From Enterovibrio gelatinilyticus (lineage in GTDB: Bacteria > Pseudomonadota > Gammaproteobacteria > Enterobacterales > Vibrionaceae): 64,000 nt of DNA. The translations under genes were made by a program, and so were the position numbers. Under the pieces are notes generated by a model that did not search any database, was not told the DNA's origin, and saw nothing but the letters and a program-made list of their open reading frames with translations. The stretch covers positions 1 to 64,000 of the forward strand of contig NZ_JAJUBC010000005.1 in assembly GCF_028683095.1 (NCBI RefSeq), read 5' to 3'. Shown in pieces: positions 30,622 through 42,182 of this stretch; position 1 is the stretch's first letter, and each line of letters opens with the position of its first letter.

Positions 30622-33195
30622 ATGCAAGAGCAATACCGTCCTCAGGACATAGAGCCTAAAGTTCAGGCTGATTGGGACAACAACAAAACCTTCGTAGTTC
30701 AAGAAGACCCGAACAAGGAAAAGTTCTACTGCCTATCCATGTTCCCGTACCCAAGCGGCAGACTGCACATGGGTCACGTGCGTAACTACACCATCGGTGA
30801 TGTAATTTCTCGCTACCAACGTCTTCAAGGCAAAAATGTCATGCAGCCAATCGGCTGGGATGCATTTGGCCTGCCAGCAGAAAATGCGGCTGTTAAAAAC
30901 AAAACAGCGCCTGCACCTTGGACGTACGAGAATATTGAGTATATGAAGAACCAGCTAAAATTGCTGGGCTTCGGTTACGATTGGGATCGCGAATTCGCGA
31001 CCTGTACCCCTGAATACTACCGCTGGGAACAAGAGTTTTTCACCAAGCTTTACGAAAAAGGCCTGGTATATAAGAAGACCTCTTCTGTTAACTGGTGTCC
31101 AAACGACCAAACTGTTCTTGCGAACGAACAGGTTGAAGACGGCTGCTGCTGGCGTTGTGACACGCCTGTAGAGCAAAAAGAAATCCCACAGTGGTTCATT
31201 AAAATCACGGCTTACGCACAAGAACTGCTTGACGATCTAGACACCCTAGAAGGTTGGCCTGACATGGTAAAAACCATGCAGCGCAACTGGATCGGTCGCT
31301 CAGAAGGTGTTGAGTTGTCATTCCAAGTGGCGGGCAACCCAGACCTAGAAGTGTACACCACGCGCCCTGACACCCTGATGGGTGTAACCTACGTAGGTAT
31401 TGCTGCGGGCCACCCTCTTGCGGCGCAAGCTGCAGAGACTAACCCAGCGCTTGCTGCGTTTATCGATGAATGCCGTAACACCAAGGTGGCAGAAGCAGAG
31501 CTTGCGACCATGGAGAAAAAAGGCATGGATACCGGCCTGAAGGCTATCCATCCGCTGAACGGTCGTGAAGTGCCTATCTTCGTCGCAAACTTCGTACTGA
31601 TGGATTACGGCACAGGTGCCGTGATGGCGGTTCCTGGTCACGACCAGCGCGATTTTGAATTTGCTACCAAGTACGGTCTAGACATCACGCCTGTGATCTT
31701 GGCAGAAGACGGTAACGCACCCGATATTTCTGAAGCAGCACACACTGAAAAAGGCGTTCTGTTCAACTCTGGCGAATTCGACGGCTTGACGTTCGAAGAA
31801 GCGTTTGACGCAATTGCGGCAAAACTAGAGTCAGAAAGCAAAGGCCACAAGACGGTTAACTTCCGTCTGCGTGACTGGGGTGTTTCTCGTCAACGTTACT
31901 GGGGTTCTCCAATCCCTATGGTGACCACTGAAGATGGCCAAGTACACCCAGTACCTGCAGACCAACTGCCAGTAATCTTGCCTGAAGACGTTGTCATGGA
32001 CGGCGTGACCAGCCCAATCAAAGCGGACAAAACGTGGGCAGAAACGACGTTCAACGGTCAACCCGCGCTACGTGAAACCGATACCTTTGACACCTTTATG
32101 GAGTCTTCTTGGTACTACGCGCGTTACTGTTCACCAAAAGCTGACCAAATGCTGGATTCAGATGCGGCGAACTACTGGTTGCCTGTTGACCAATACGTTG
32201 GTGGTATCGAGCACGCAGTCATGCACCTGTTGTACTCTCGTTTCTTCCACAAACTACTGCGTGACGCAGGCATGGTTGAAAGTGACGAGCCGTTCAAACA
32301 ACTGCTGTGCCAAGGCATGGTGTTGGCAGACGCGTATTACTACAACAACGAGAAAGGCGCGAAAGTTTGGGTTTCTCCAACTGAAGTGACCATTGAGCGT
32401 GATGAAAAAGGTCGCATCACCAGCGCTGTTGATACCGAAGGTAATAGCCTTGTTCACTCAGGCATGACTAAAATGTCTAAGTCAAAAAACAACGGTATCG
32501 ACCCACAAGAGATGGTAGACAAGTACGGTGCTGACACCGTTCGCTTGTTCATGATGTTTGCTTCTCCTGCTGACATGACACTTGAATGGCAAGAATCAGG
32601 CGTTGAAGGTGCTAACCGCTTCCTGAAACGTATCTGGAAATTGGTGTTCGACCACACGTCAAAAGGCGCGGTTGCTACATTGGACGCTTCTTCACTGAAC
32701 GCCGAGCAGAAAACGCTGCGTCGTGAAGTACACAAGACCATTGCAAAAGTGAGCGATGACATTGGCCGTCGTCAAACCTTCAACACTGCGATTGCCGCTG
32801 TGATGGAACTGATGAACCGTCTGTCAAAAGCACCACAAGAGACCGACACTGACCGCGCTATTCTTGATGAAGCGTTGAAAGCAGTTGTCGTGATGCTTTA
32901 CCCAATCACGCCGCACATCAGTATCGAATTGTGGACTGCACTGGGTGAAACTGACGCAGACCATGCAGCATGGCCGCAAGCTGACAAAGACGCCATGGTG
33001 GAAGATGAGAAACTGATCATCGTTCAAGTGAATGGCAAGCTTCGCGCCAAAATCACTGTGTCTGCCGATGCCGCGAAAGAAGACGTAGAAGCAATGGCTC
33101 AAAACGATGAGCACGTTGTGAAGTTCACTGAAGGGAAAACCGTTCGTAAAGTGATCTACGTGCCGGGCAAACTGGTTAACATCGTTGCGAACTGA
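30622..33195 (+). CDS. leuS: Leucyl-tRNA synthetase
   Basis: 857 residues from ATG 30622 ([15 protein letters not shown], the conserved start). Class I synthetase: HIGH motif as HMGH in [13 protein letters not shown]1 editing domain with [12 protein letters not shown] and [15 protein letters not shown], and KMSKS in [10 protein letters not shown]. In-frame ATGs at 30595 and 30604 could also be used. The sequence before 30622 is an 18-bp imperfect duplication of the first codons ([12 protein letters not shown]). No good Shine-Dalgarno is seen at any of the three. Confidence 0.96.
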   Translation: MQEQYRPQDIEPKVQADWDNNKTFVVQEDPNKEKFYCLSMFPYPSGRLHMGHVRNYTIGDVISRYQRLQGKNVMQPIGWDAFGLPAENAAVKNKTAPAPWTYENIEYMKNQLKLLGFGYDWDREFATCTPEYYRWEQEFFTKLYEKGLVYKKTSSVNWCPNDQTVLANEQVEDGCCWRCDTPVEQKEIPQWFIKITAYAQELLDDLDTLEGWPDMVKTMQRNWIGRSEGVELSFQVAGNPDLEVYTTRPDTLMGVTYVGIAAGHPLAAQAAETNPALAAFIDECRNTKVAEAELATMEKKGMDTGLKAIHPLNGREVPIFVANFVLMDYGTGAVMAVPGHDQRDFEFATKYGLDITPVILAEDGNAPDISEAAHTEKGVLFNSGEFDGLTFEEAFDAIAAKLESESKGHKTVNFRLRDWGVSRQRYWGSPIPMVTTEDGQVHPVPADQLPVILPEDVVMDGVTSPIKADKTWAETTFNGQPALRETDTFDTFMESSWYYARYCSPKADQMLDSDAANYWLPVDQYVGGIEHAVMHLLYSRFFHKLLRDAGMVESDEPFKQLLCQGMVLADAYYYNNEKGAKVWVSPTEVTIERDEKGRITSAVDTEGNSLVHSGMTKMSKSKNNGIDPQEMVDKYGADTVRLFMMFASPADMTLEWQESGVEGANRFLKRIWKLVFDHTSKGAVATLDASSLNAEQKTLRREVHKTIAKVSDDIGRRQTFNTAIAAVMELMNRLSKAPQETDTDRAILDEALKAVVVMLYPITPHISIELWTALGETDADHAAWPQADKDAMVEDEKLIIVQVNGKLRAKITVSADAAKEDVEAMAQNDEHVVKFTEGKTVRKVIYVPGKLVNIVAN

Positions 33196-33238
33196 TCGCA
33201 TTGTTAACCCCCTTGATAAATAAAACAGGGAGAATTCG

Positions 33239-33910
33239 GTGACATCGATTTTTCGCTCTCTCCGAACCCTGCTTGTCGTGGTGGCCGCTCTGGCCACCGC
33301 GTCTTGCGGATTCCAGCTCCGCGGCAGTTACAATCTGCCCGAGGAGATCCAACAGCTTTCTATCACGAGTTTTGACCAATATGGCAAACTGACCCGTGAA
33401 ATGAAGTCACAAGTCCGTCTTTACGACATAGACATCGTCCAGCCTGCTGAAAACATCTCAAACCTGCGTTTGAATGGCGAAAGCTACGGTGAAAGCACAC
33501 TATCTCTCTACCAAAACAGCCGTGTGGCAGAGAAACAATTCGCTTATACCGTCAGCTATTCGGTCACAGTGCCGGGTAAAGGCAACTATGGTTTTTCGAC
33601 GTCGCTCAGTCGCACATATCTCGATAACCCACTTACCGCATTGGCGAAATCTGTGGAAGAAGAGATGCTGGCACAAGAGATGCGAGTGGAAGCAACCAAG
33701 CAAATCATGCGACAGCTTGCTCGATTGAATGCCCACATTGAAGCCTTTGAACGCAAAGAAGCCGAAGAAAAAGCACTGCGTGAGCTTTATCAAGGTGTCG
33801 ACGACACAACACCGACATTGACCATTGAAACGCGCTTTGACGGCAAAGAAGAAGACCAACGCGGCAAACCGCTTTCCAGTTATAACCTTGATGGCGAAGA
33901 CGGCGAATGA
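33239..33910 (+). CDS. lptE: LptE, LPS-assembly lipoprotein
   Basis: 223 residues from a GTG preceded by AGGGAG. Lipoprotein signal with Cys in ATASCGFQLRG; CGFQLRG is the LptE hallmark. It plugs the LptD barrel in the outer membrane and delivers LPS to the surface. The acidic C-terminal tail (about 175-223) is longer than in E. coli LptE. It overlaps holA by 4 bp, as in the conserved leuS-lptE-holA cluster. Confidence 0.95.
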   Translation: MTSIFRSLRTLLVVVAALATASCGFQLRGSYNLPEEIQQLSITSFDQYGKLTREMKSQVRLYDIDIVQPAENISNLRLNGESYGESTLSLYQNSRVAEKQFAYTVSYSVTVPGKGNYGFSTSLSRTYLDNPLTALAKSVEEEMLAQEMRVEATKQIMRQLARLNAHIEAFERKEAEEKALRELYQGVDDTTPTLTIETRFDGKEEDQRGKPLSSYNLDGEDGE

Positions 33911-34935
33911 GGGTCTACCCAGAACAACTGACACAGCGCCTTTCCCAAGGCTTGTGTCAGACTTACTTGCTGTTTGGCAACGAGCCACTTCTTAAACAAG
34001 AAGCGCAGCAGAGCATCATTACTGAAGCTGCGAAACAAGGCTTTGATGAAAAGCATCGCTTTACCGTTGATAACCAGCTTAACTGGCAAGACATTTACGA
34101 CACCTGCCAAGCACTGAGCCTATTCGCAAGTCGTCAGGTCATCGTACTCACGCTACCTGAGAGTGCTCTAACGACAGCACAAGCGAATGCGCTCAAAGAG
34201 CTGGCGCCCATGCTGCATCAAGATCTTGTTCTTATTCTCGAAGGCCCCCGCCTTAACAAAAAACAAGAATCCGCAAAATGGTTCACGCTATTTCAAGGCA
34301 ATGGCCTTTATGTGCCGAGCAACACACCTGATGCGAGGCAGCTTCCTCGTTTTGTTGAAAACCGTTGTCACGCACTCGGCCTAAAGCCCGACCATGAGTC
34401 CGTGTTGCTGCTTGCACAATGGCATGAAGGTAACCTTCTCGCGCTGTCACAAAGCTTGATGAAGTTGCAATTGCTCTATCCCGATGGCGAACTCACCTTG
34501 CCACGGTTGCAGGATGCGCTCTCTAGAAACAATCACTACACGCCTTTTCAACTCACCGATGCCTTGATTGAAGGCAAAGCAAAACGTGCTGTGCGCATTG
34601 TGCGCCAACTCGAAGCAGAAGGCGTAGAAATCACGATATTACTGCGCGTGATTCAAAAAGAACTGATACAACTTTGCAAGATGCAGGAATATGGCGCGTC
34701 AGGTATGACGCTAAACAAGATCTTTGATCACTACCGTGTATGGCAAGCCCGTCGCGCACCGCTAACCTCTGCGTTGCACCGTTTGACGCTGCCTAAATTG
34801 ATGGGTCTTGTACAAAGCCTTGCTGAGATTGAAATCATGGTCAAAACCGATTTTGACAGCCAGCCATGGCCTGCCTTATCTGCTTTTTGTCTCGATATGT
34901 GTGGTCACCCAGTTGAACTTCAGCCCCTGAGCTGA
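33907..34935 (+). CDS. holA: DNA polymerase III delta subunit
   Basis: 342 residues, normal length. N-terminal RVYPEQLTQRL and YLLFGNEPLLKQEA (degenerate P-loop region of the clamp-loader delta subunit), without a functional ATP site, as expected. It opens the beta clamp during loading. ATG overlaps the lptE stop. Confidence 0.95.
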   Translation: MRVYPEQLTQRLSQGLCQTYLLFGNEPLLKQEAQQSIITEAAKQGFDEKHRFTVDNQLNWQDIYDTCQALSLFASRQVIVLTLPESALTTAQANALKELAPMLHQDLVLILEGPRLNKKQESAKWFTLFQGNGLYVPSNTPDARQLPRFVENRCHALGLKPDHESVLLLAQWHEGNLLALSQSLMKLQLLYPDGELTLPRLQDALSRNNHYTPFQLTDALIEGKAKRAVRIVRQLEAEGVEITILLRVIQKELIQLCKMQEYGASGMTLNKIFDHYRVWQARRAPLTSALHRLTLPKLMGLVQSLAEIEIMVKTDFDSQPWPALSAFCLDMCGHPVELQPLS

Positions 34936-35024
34936 CTATCTCACCATGCCACCGTATTCTAATCCCAACAGCCAGTGTTATAATTTTATGTCACTGACAA
35001 CTTGTCACCAATAAGGGGAAAACA

Positions 35025-35342
35025 TTGCTTCCTGAACAACTCCAGCATTTCGTTGTAGATAAAGCCGATGATATGAAAGCTGCAGACATCGTGACTCTCG
35101 ATGTTCGAGACAAAAGCAGCATCACCGATTTCATGGTGCTGTGTACCGGTAACTCCAAACGTCATGTTTCATCCATTGCCGAACATGTCGCAGACGAAGC
35201 ACTTGCTGCCAACGTGCGTTCATTAGGTATGGAAGGACAAATTGAAGGTGAATGGGTCGTTCTCGATCTTGGCGATGTCATGCTGCATATCATGCAAGAT
35301 GAGCAACGTGAGTTATACCAGCTAGAAAAGCTGTGGAACTGA
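35025..35342 (+). CDS. rsfS: RsfS (YbeB) ribosomal silencing factor
   Basis: 105 residues with a TTG start after AAGGGGA. It binds uL14 on the 50S subunit and blocks subunit joining in stationary phase. Motifs: [19 protein letters not shown] and [14 protein letters not shown]. First gene of the cell-shape/lipoate cluster. Confidence 0.95.
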   Translation: MLPEQLQHFVVDKADDMKAADIVTLDVRDKSSITDFMVLCTGNSKRHVSSIAEHVADEALAANVRSLGMEGQIEGEWVVLDLGDVMLHIMQDEQRELYQLEKLWN

Positions 35343-35346
35343 TTCG

Positions 35347-35817
35347 ATGAAACTACAGCTGATCGCAGTTGGCACAAAGATGCCGAAATGGGTCGAAGAA
35401 GGCTACAAAGAATATAGTCGTCGCTTCCCAAAAGATATGCCACTGGAACTGGTTGAAATCACCGCAGGTAAACGCGGAAAAAATGCAGATATTGCACGCA
35501 TCCTTCAAAAAGAAGGTGAAGCAATGCTGGCTGCCGTTCCGAAAGGAAACCGCATCGTTACTTTGGACATTCCCGGTAAACGCTGGGATACAGAGCAACT
35601 GGCAGAACAACTAGAAAGTTGGAAGCTAGACGCACGCGATGTGTCCATCTTAATTGGTGGTCCTGAAGGTCTTTCACCTGCATGTAAAGCCGCGGCGGAT
35701 CAAAGTTGGTCACTCTCTCCTTTGACGCTTCCTCACCCGCTGGTTAGGGTTGTAATGGCAGAAAGTTTATATCGCGCCTGGAGCATTACGGCGAACCACC
35801 CTTACCACCGAGAATAA
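35347..35817 (+). CDS. rlmH: RlmH, 23S rRNA pseudouridine-1915 N3-methyltransferase
   Basis: 156 residues. SPOUT methyltransferase with C-terminal knot ([35 protein letters not shown]-type end [10 protein letters not shown]...YHRE). It starts 4 nt after rsfS, and mrdA starts 3 nt after it. Confidence 0.96.
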   Translation: MKLQLIAVGTKMPKWVEEGYKEYSRRFPKDMPLELVEITAGKRGKNADIARILQKEGEAMLAAVPKGNRIVTLDIPGKRWDTEQLAEQLESWKLDARDVSILIGGPEGLSPACKAAADQSWSLSPLTLPHPLVRVVMAESLYRAWSITANHPYHRE

Positions 35818-35820
35818 TTC

Positions 35821-37704
35821 ATGAGATACAAGCGTAGCCCCATACGCGATCATCAGGCCGAGTCATCTTTATTCTTCAGCCGAGCCGTCGTGGCTTTCGG
35901 CGGTATTGTCGTTTTAGTCGGCCTTCTTCTGGTTAACCTGTATACCATTCAGGTGAAAGACCATGATGATTACATTACTCGCTCTAACGACAATCGCATC
36001 AAAGTGGTGCCAGTTGCGCCCAATCGCGGCCTAATTTACGACAGAACTGGAAAAATCCTAGCGGAAAACCGTCCGGTTTACGCACTGGAAATCACGCCAG
36101 AGCAAGTTAAAGACATTCCCGGTACCATTGCGCGCTTACAATCGCTGATTGAAATTTCTGATAGGAACATCGTCAACTTTGAGCGCGATAAAAAACGCTC
36201 GCGACGTTTCAACTCTGTGGCGCTGAAAAACCAGCTTACCGAAGAAGAAGTCGCGGTATTCTCTGCTAATCAGCACAAATTCCCCGGCGTTGAAATTAAA
36301 GGCTACCTCAAGCGTTACTATCCTTATGGTGATGCACTGACTCACGTCATGGGCTATGTCGCCAAAATCAATGACAAAGATCTCGCGCGTCTTGAACGTG
36401 AAGAGCGTAGCTCCAATTACAAAGCGACACGCGATATCGGCAAGCTGGGTATTGAACGTTACTACGAAGAAACACTTCATGGCACCGCTGGCTATCAAGA
36501 AGTCGAAGTAAACAGCCGTGGTCGTATCATTCGAACGCTAAAATACGTGCCACCAGAGCCGGGGAAAGATCTCGTGCTGAATCTGGATGTCGACTTGCAG
36601 CTATATATTCGCGGGATAATGGGCGAACGCCGCGGTGCAGTGGTTGTGCTAGATCCGAAAGATTCTTCCGTGTTAGCCATGGTGTCATCACCGAGCTACG
36701 ACCCGAACTTATTCGTACACGGTATTTCAGGCCCAGCCTATCGTGGGCTACTGAATGATAAAAACCGCCCCTTGGTGAACCGAGCAACCCTCGGCATTTA
36801 TCCTCCTGCATCCACGATCAAACCGTTTATCGCTGTCGCTGCACTCGAAGAGAAAGTCGTAACAACGAAAACCACGCGTAACGACCCGGGTTACTGGCAC
36901 TTACCTAACTCAACCTCTCGCCCTTTTCGTGATTGGTTAGCATGGGGACACGGTAGAGTGAATATCGTGCAATCAATCGAGGAGTCTGTTGATACTTTCT
37001 TCTACCAAGTTGCTTACGATTTAGGGATAGACAAGCTATCCACATGGATGAGTAAGTTTGGTTTCGGCGACTATACCGGCATTGATATTCACGAAGAAAG
37101 CAAAGCCAATATGCCAACACGTGAGTGGAAAATGTCCCGCTACCGCCAACCTTGGTACAAGGGTGACACAATTCCTGTCGGTATCGGTCAAGGCTACTGG
37201 ACTGCCACACCAATGCAGATTGCAAAGGCCACGACGGTATTGGTCAACCGAGGGGAGGTACATCCTCCTCACCTACTGATGCGAACAGAATCAGAAGGTG
37301 TACAAGAACTGGCTCCTATCGAACCGTATCCACCCATCGATAATGTCGACGATAAGTACTGGGATGCAGCGCTTGAAGGCATGCGGTTGGTTAACCATGG
37401 TAAAAAAGGCACCGCGCGACGTGCATTCGCTAAAGCACCTTATATGACAGGCGGAAAGTCAGGTACCGCACAGGTATTTGGACTAGCAGAAGACGAAGAG
37501 TACAACGCAGATGAGCTTGCTGAGCACCTTCGCGATCACGCCTTATATACCGGGTTTGCACCGTTTGATGATCCCAAAGTCGTGGTATCCATGGTGTTAG
37601 AAAATGCTGGCGGTGGCTCGACCAATGGTGCGCCAATTGCCCGTCGTATATTTGATCATATGTTGCTCGAAAAAGAGAAAGACGGCGAGGAACGCGTTCA
37701 ATGA
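35821..37704 (+). CDS. mrdA: Penicillin-binding protein 2 (elongasome transpeptidase)
   Basis: 627 residues. One N-terminal membrane helix (about 20-45), dimerisation/pedestal domain, then transpeptidase domain with the nucleophile in PPASTIKPF (SxxK), an SVD triad in [10 protein letters not shown] and KSG in [11 protein letters not shown]. It cross-links peptidoglycan for rod-shape growth together with RodA, whose gene overlaps it by 4 bp. Confidence 0.96.
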   Translation: MRYKRSPIRDHQAESSLFFSRAVVAFGGIVVLVGLLLVNLYTIQVKDHDDYITRSNDNRIKVVPVAPNRGLIYDRTGKILAENRPVYALEITPEQVKDIPGTIARLQSLIEISDRNIVNFERDKKRSRRFNSVALKNQLTEEEVAVFSANQHKFPGVEIKGYLKRYYPYGDALTHVMGYVAKINDKDLARLEREERSSNYKATRDIGKLGIERYYEETLHGTAGYQEVEVNSRGRIIRTLKYVPPEPGKDLVLNLDVDLQLYIRGIMGERRGAVVVLDPKDSSVLAMVSSPSYDPNLFVHGISGPAYRGLLNDKNRPLVNRATLGIYPPASTIKPFIAVAALEEKVVTTKTTRNDPGYWHLPNSTSRPFRDWLAWGHGRVNIVQSIEESVDTFFYQVAYDLGIDKLSTWMSKFGFGDYTGIDIHEESKANMPTREWKMSRYRQPWYKGDTIPVGIGQGYWTATPMQIAKATTVLVNRGEVHPPHLLMRTESEGVQELAPIEPYPPIDNVDDKYWDAALEGMRLVNHGKKGTARRAFAKAPYMTGGKSGTAQVFGLAEDEEYNADELAEHLRDHALYTGFAPFDDPKVVVSMVLENAGGGSTNGAPIARRIFDHMLLEKEKDGEERVQ

Positions 37705-38822
37705 GTATGTTTGCATCTACCGGTCAAAAGAAGACCATTTTTGAACGATTTCACCTCGACGCACCTTTGCTATTTGGCATCATCGCGTTAATGGGATTTG
37801 GCCTTCTGGTCATTTGGAGTGCCAGCGGTCAAAGCGTTGCCATGATGGAGCGCCAAGTTTTCCGTATGTTGCTGGCCCTCGGTGTGATGTTTGTACTGGC
37901 GCAGTTCTCGCCGCGCCACTATGAGTTCTGGGCTCCTTACATGTATATCACTGGCATCATTATGTTGATTGCGGTGTTATTGGTGGGGGAAACCGCCAAA
38001 GGGGCGCAACGTTGGTTGGATTTAGGGTTCGTGACCTTCCAACCGTCGGAATTGATCAAACTCGCCGTACCACTGATGGTCGCGCGATTTATTGGTAAAG
38101 AGCCCTTACCACCACGTTTCATTAACCTGGTCATTGGTTTAGTAATGGTGTTCGTTCCGACCATTCTCATTGCAAAACAGCCTGATTTGGGGACATCAAT
38201 ACTGATCGCAGCATCCGGGATTTTCGTGCTCTTCTTGTCCGGTATTCGTTGGCGTATTATTTTCGCCGCAGCCGGACTCGTGGCCGCTTTCATTCCTATC
38301 CTCTGGTTCTTCTTGATGCGTGAATACCAGCGTATTCGGGTTCGTACGCTATTTGACCCAGAATCTGACCCGCTCGGCGCGGGCTATCACATCATTCAAT
38401 CCAAAATAGCCATTGGTTCCGGTGGGATGACAGGAAAAGGTTGGTTGCTCGGCACGCAATCTCAACTCGAATTCTTACCGGAAAGACACACCGACTTTAT
38501 CTTTGCTGTGATTGCCGAAGAATGGGGATTGATTGGCGTGGCATGTTTGCTCTCGCTCTACCTCTTCATCATCGGTCGAGGCCTGATGTTGGCGAGCCGC
38601 GCACAAACAGCATTCGGACGCATGATGGCAGGCAGTATTGTGCTAAGTTTCTTTGTCTATGTGTTCGTTAACATTGGCATGGTGAGCGGCATATTGCCGG
38701 TTGTTGGTGTACCTCTGCCTTTAGTCAGTTATGGCGGAACATCCATGGTGACTCTCATGGCAGGTTTCGGGATCCTGATGTCTATTCACACTCACAGAAA
38801 AATGCTTTCAAAGGCTTTGTAA
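37701..38822 (+). CDS. mrdB: RodA, SEDS peptidoglycan glycosyltransferase
   Basis: 373 residues, about ten membrane helices. SEDS signatures: the conserved [16 protein letters not shown] and the [12 protein letters not shown] loop. Polymerises lipid II during lateral wall growth with PBP2. Overlaps mrdA (ATGA) and rlpA (TAATG). Confidence 0.96.
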   Translation: MSMFASTGQKKTIFERFHLDAPLLFGIIALMGFGLLVIWSASGQSVAMMERQVFRMLLALGVMFVLAQFSPRHYEFWAPYMYITGIIMLIAVLLVGETAKGAQRWLDLGFVTFQPSELIKLAVPLMVARFIGKEPLPPRFINLVIGLVMVFVPTILIAKQPDLGTSILIAASGIFVLFLSGIRWRIIFAAAGLVAAFIPILWFFLMREYQRIRVRTLFDPESDPLGAGYHIIQSKIAIGSGGMTGKGWLLGTQSQLEFLPERHTDFIFAVIAEEWGLIGVACLLSLYLFIIGRGLMLASRAQTAFGRMMAGSIVLSFFVYVFVNIGMVSGILPVVGVPLPLVSYGGTSMVTLMAGFGILMSIHTHRKMLSKAL

Positions 38823-39625
38823 TGAAAAAACTTTTCGTACTTCTTGCGATCATGCTGTCAGGTTGTGCCACAAAAAATGATGAACGCTACAGCATCGCGC
38901 AAGACAAGGCACCAGATGCGACACCAACGCTGGAGCATATCGAAGACGCGCAGCCACGCTACGAGCCTTATAGCCGTGCGGGGAACAAAGACTACACCGT
39001 TTTGGGACAGAGCTACGAAGTCATCCAAGATCCAGAGACTTTTGGCACTCAAGAAGGCATTGCCTCTTGGTATGGCAAAAAGTTTCATGGCCACAAGACG
39101 TCAAATGGCGAAATCTATGACATGTACTCTATGTCTGCGGCACACAAAACCCTGCCACTGCCAAGTTACGTAGAAGTGGAAAACACCGCCAATGGTAAAA
39201 AAGCGATTGTTCGCGTCAATGACCGTGGTCCCTTTCACGAAGGCCGAATCATTGATTTGAGTTACGCTGCCGCATCAAAGCTTGATGTATTGGCGACGGG
39301 AACAGCCCCAGTCAAAGTCACTCTGCTTAAGGTCGATAAACCCAAAGATGGCGACGAATGGCAAGGTGCGCGACTAAACCACTATTTTGTTCAGCTGGTC
39401 GCTACCTCTGATCAAGCGAAAGCGCAGCAAGCGGCGGCAAGTTTCAGTAAACAGTTCGAACTTCCAGCTGACATACTTCAGGCTGGAGAGGTGTATCGTG
39501 TCCGACTGGGGCCGTTTTATGACTACGACCAAACACAAAATGCTGCAATGCTTGCAAGAGAACATCAAATTAATGAGGCGTTTATCGTTGTTGAACCAAT
39601 TTCTACTGAACCGACTTTGAAATAG
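38822..39625 (+). CDS. rlpA: RlpA, septal-ring lytic transglycosylase lipoprotein
   Basis: 267 residues. Lipobox LSGC (about 13-16); double-psi beta-barrel domain with GIASWYGKKFHGHKTSNGE and RVNDRGPFHEGRIIDLSYAAA (catalytic Glu/Asp region); C-terminal SPOR domain (about 190-262) that binds denuded glycan strands at septa. Confidence 0.94.
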   Translation: MKKLFVLLAIMLSGCATKNDERYSIAQDKAPDATPTLEHIEDAQPRYEPYSRAGNKDYTVLGQSYEVIQDPETFGTQEGIASWYGKKFHGHKTSNGEIYDMYSMSAAHKTLPLPSYVEVENTANGKKAIVRVNDRGPFHEGRIIDLSYAAASKLDVLATGTAPVKVTLLKVDKPKDGDEWQGARLNHYFVQLVATSDQAKAQQAAASFSKQFELPADILQAGEVYRVRLGPFYDYDQTQNAAMLAREHQINEAFIVVEPISTEPTLK

Positions 39626-39736
39626 AGTGTCATTAATTAGTAAGTTGTTGTAACCCCATCTGACACTTATCAGGGCTATCTGATATAGTGTCGGCTGCTT
39701 TTGACTAGAGAAATATTCAAGTAAGTACTTATATCT

Positions 39737-40909
39737 ATGAAAAAATCACCTTCTTTGTTGCGCTCTTTAGTCTTGTTGACTGCCGTATCCACCTCTGCTG
39801 CAACCGTTGCAGCTCCATCTGTCGTTCCTGATGCGCCTCAAATCGCAGCTAAAGGGTATGTATTGATGGACTATAACTCGGGCAAAATTTTGGCCGAGAA
39901 CAATGCCTACGAACGCCTAAATCCAGCCAGCCTAACCAAAATGATGACCAGCTACGTCATTGGTCAGGAAGTCGAACGCGGCAACATCAGTCTTGAAGAT
40001 GAAGTCGTGATCAGCAAAAACGCTTGGGCGAAGAACTTCCCAGGCAGCTCGAAAATGTTTATCGAAGTAGGCACAACCGTTTCTGTCGCTGATTTGAACC
40101 GCGGTATTATTATTCAATCAGGTAACGATGCGTGTGTGGCAATGGCTGAACACGTGGCGGGTTCCGAGGATTCGTTCGTAGACCTAATGAACGGTTGGGC
40201 GAAATCTCTAGGTATGAAAGATACCCATTACGCCAACTCACACGGTCTAGACCATGATGAGTTGTACTCAACACCTTACGACCTAGCGCTTCTGAGCCAA
40301 GCACTGATCCGCGATGTGCCAGAAGAGTACCGTATCTACGAAGAAAAATCGTTCACCTACAATGGCATCACCCAATACAACCGTAATGGTTTGCTTTGGG
40401 ACAAGAGCATGAACGTTGATGGTATTAAAACGGGTCATACCGACAAAGCGGGCTATAACCTAGTCAGCTCTGCCACCGAAGGTAAAATGCGCCTAATCGC
40501 GGTTGTGATGGGTACAAACAGTGCCAACGCACGTAAGGCTGAAAGTAAAAAACTGCTTAACTACGGCTTCCGTTTCTTTGAAACCGTTGCTCCACACAAG
40601 GCTGACGAAACCTTCGTGACTGAAAAAGTCTGGATGGGTGACACAGACCAAGTGGCGCTAGGCGTAAGTGAAGACACTTATGTAACTTTGCCTCGCGGTA
40701 AAGCGAAATCGCTAGAAGCTAGCTTTGTACTTGAGAAAACATTGGAAGCGCCAATCGCCAAAGGTGATGTTGTCGGCAAACTGTTCTATCAAGTTGATGG
40801 TGAAGACATCGCGGAATATCCACTGGTTGCGTTGAACGACGTACAAGAAGGTGGTTTGTTCAGTCGCTTGGTTGACTACATTATCATGTTCTTCAAGAGC
40901 TTGTTCTAA
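39737..40909 (+). CDS. dacA: D-alanyl-D-alanine carboxypeptidase (PBP5/6 type)
   Basis: 390 residues. Signal peptide (cleavage near VAA/APS). SxxK in NPASLTKMMTSY, SGN in IQSGNDACVAMAEH, KTG in GIKTGHTDKAGYN. The C-terminal amphipathic helix (about 375-390) anchors it to the inner membrane. It trims pentapeptides to tetrapeptides. Terminator at 40941. Confidence 0.96.
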   Translation: MKKSPSLLRSLVLLTAVSTSAATVAAPSVVPDAPQIAAKGYVLMDYNSGKILAENNAYERLNPASLTKMMTSYVIGQEVERGNISLEDEVVISKNAWAKNFPGSSKMFIEVGTTVSVADLNRGIIIQSGNDACVAMAEHVAGSEDSFVDLMNGWAKSLGMKDTHYANSHGLDHDELYSTPYDLALLSQALIRDVPEEYRIYEEKSFTYNGITQYNRNGLLWDKSMNVDGIKTGHTDKAGYNLVSSATEGKMRLIAVVMGTNSANARKAESKKLLNYGFRFFETVAPHKADETFVTEKVWMGDTDQVALGVSEDTYVTLPRGKAKSLEASFVLEKTLEAPIAKGDVVGKLFYQVDGEDIAEYPLVALNDVQEGGLFSRLVDYIIMFFKSLF

Positions 40910-40940
40910 GCGCATTCAGCAAGAACGCTAACAATTTTAG

Positions 40941-40965
40941 AAGGCAGCCATTGGCTGCCTTTTTA
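40941..40965 (+). terminator. Terminator after dacA
   Basis: AAGGCAGCC-ATT-GGCTGCCTTTTT: 8-9 bp stem, T5 tail. Confidence 0.9.
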
Positions 40966-41127
40966 TTTTGGTTATTCGTCCCCATATAAAAAGAAATCAT
41001 GGGGTTTTGCATCATCTTGTTTTCTGTTAACAGGACGATTACTATGCTCCACATTCACAAATCGTGATCATAAGCACAAAAGATAGACGCACAGACAGAG
41101 CATTTGGCGTCAAGCCTGGAGTAAATA

Positions 41128-41397
41128 ATGCAAGAGCAACCAAAACTAAAAGACCTGCTGGAGTTCCCGTGTAAGTTCACTTACAAAGTCATGGGCTACG
41201 CCAAACCAGAACTTACAGATCTGGTTTTGGAAGTTATCCAGCGCCACGCGCCGGGTGATTACACCCCTAGCGTAAAACCAAGTGGCAAAGGCACATACAA
41301 CGCGGTATCTGTCTCAATCACTGCCACTTCTATTGAACAAGTTGAAATCCTGTACAAAGAACTGGGTGATATCGATATCGTTCGTATGGTTCTGTAA
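41128..41397 (+). CDS. ybeD: YbeD family protein (DUF493)
   Basis: 89 residues with the family-typical [14 protein letters not shown] start and an ACT-like regulatory fold. Between dacA and lipB in many gammaproteobacteria; function unknown, and an allosteric role in lipoate metabolism has only been suggested from context. Confidence 0.93.
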   Translation: MQEQPKLKDLLEFPCKFTYKVMGYAKPELTDLVLEVIQRHAPGDYTPSVKPSGKGTYNAVSVSITATSIEQVEILYKELGDIDIVRMVL

Positions 41398-41430
41398 TCA
41401 AAGCAGCTTCACACAGAATACCCTTACTTT

Positions 41431-41456
41431 CAGACGGCTGTTAATTCAGCCGTCTG
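41431..41456. other. Perfect 10-bp hairpin before the lipB promoter
   Basis: CAGACGGCTG-TTAATT-CAGCCGTCTG lies between ybeD and lipB. It is followed not by a T-run but by TATAAT (41461-41466), a consensus -10. It may be a weak terminator for ybeD, or it may overlap the lipB promoter. Confidence 0.55.
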
Positions 41457-41528
41457 TCATTATAATGGCGTAACTGATACGTTGGTTGTGACATTATCTC
41501 AGCCTATTTCTAGCCAAGCAGGTGTACT

Positions 41529-42182
41529 TTGCAGCAAAACCGCCTCATTATCAGACAACTTGGGTTGCAGCCATACGAACCTATCTTGCATGCTATGCAT
41601 ACGTTTACTGACGAACGCGACAGTGACACATGCGATGAAATTTGGTTGGTTGAGCATGAGCCTGTGTTTACACAAGGCCAAGCGGGCAAAGCAGAACACT
41701 TATTGGCAACGGGTGATATTCCTGTTGTACAAAGCGACCGTGGTGGGCAAGTGACATACCATGGTCCCGGTCAGCAAGTGGCATACATACTGATTGACCT
41801 AAAACGAAACAAAATGGGCGTGCGCGAGCTTGTAACCCATATCGAGAACATTGTGATCGATTCACTGGCTCACTTTGACATCGAATCAAACGCACGTCCT
41901 GATGCGCCAGGCGTCTATGTGAAAGACACAAAAATATGCTCGCTGGGTCTTCGTATCCGTCGAGGGTGTTCTTTCCACGGCCTCGCGCTCAACGTAAACA
42001 TGGATCTTTCTCCATTCCTGCGTATCAACCCATGTGGTTATGCGGGGATGGCGATGACGCAAACTGTCGATCTTGGTGGCCCAGCCTCGTTGGCTGAGTT
42101 AAACCCAGTGTTAGTAGATAAACTGACTTCGCACCTCGGTTACGATCAGGTCGAGTCCCTAACAGAAAGCAATCAATTATGA
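41529..42182 (+). CDS. lipB: Octanoyl-ACP:protein octanoyltransferase
   Basis: 217 residues from a TTG start after AGGT. It transfers octanoate from ACP to lipoyl domains. [12 protein letters not shown] is the family signature; the catalytic Cys is in [10 protein letters not shown] and the Lys in [10 protein letters not shown]. Its stop overlaps lipA (ATGA). Confidence 0.95.
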   Translation: MQQNRLIIRQLGLQPYEPILHAMHTFTDERDSDTCDEIWLVEHEPVFTQGQAGKAEHLLATGDIPVVQSDRGGQVTYHGPGQQVAYILIDLKRNKMGVRELVTHIENIVIDSLAHFDIESNARPDAPGVYVKDTKICSLGLRIRRGCSFHGLALNVNMDLSPFLRINPCGYAGMAMTQTVDLGGPASLAELNPVLVDKLTSHLGYDQVESLTESNQL

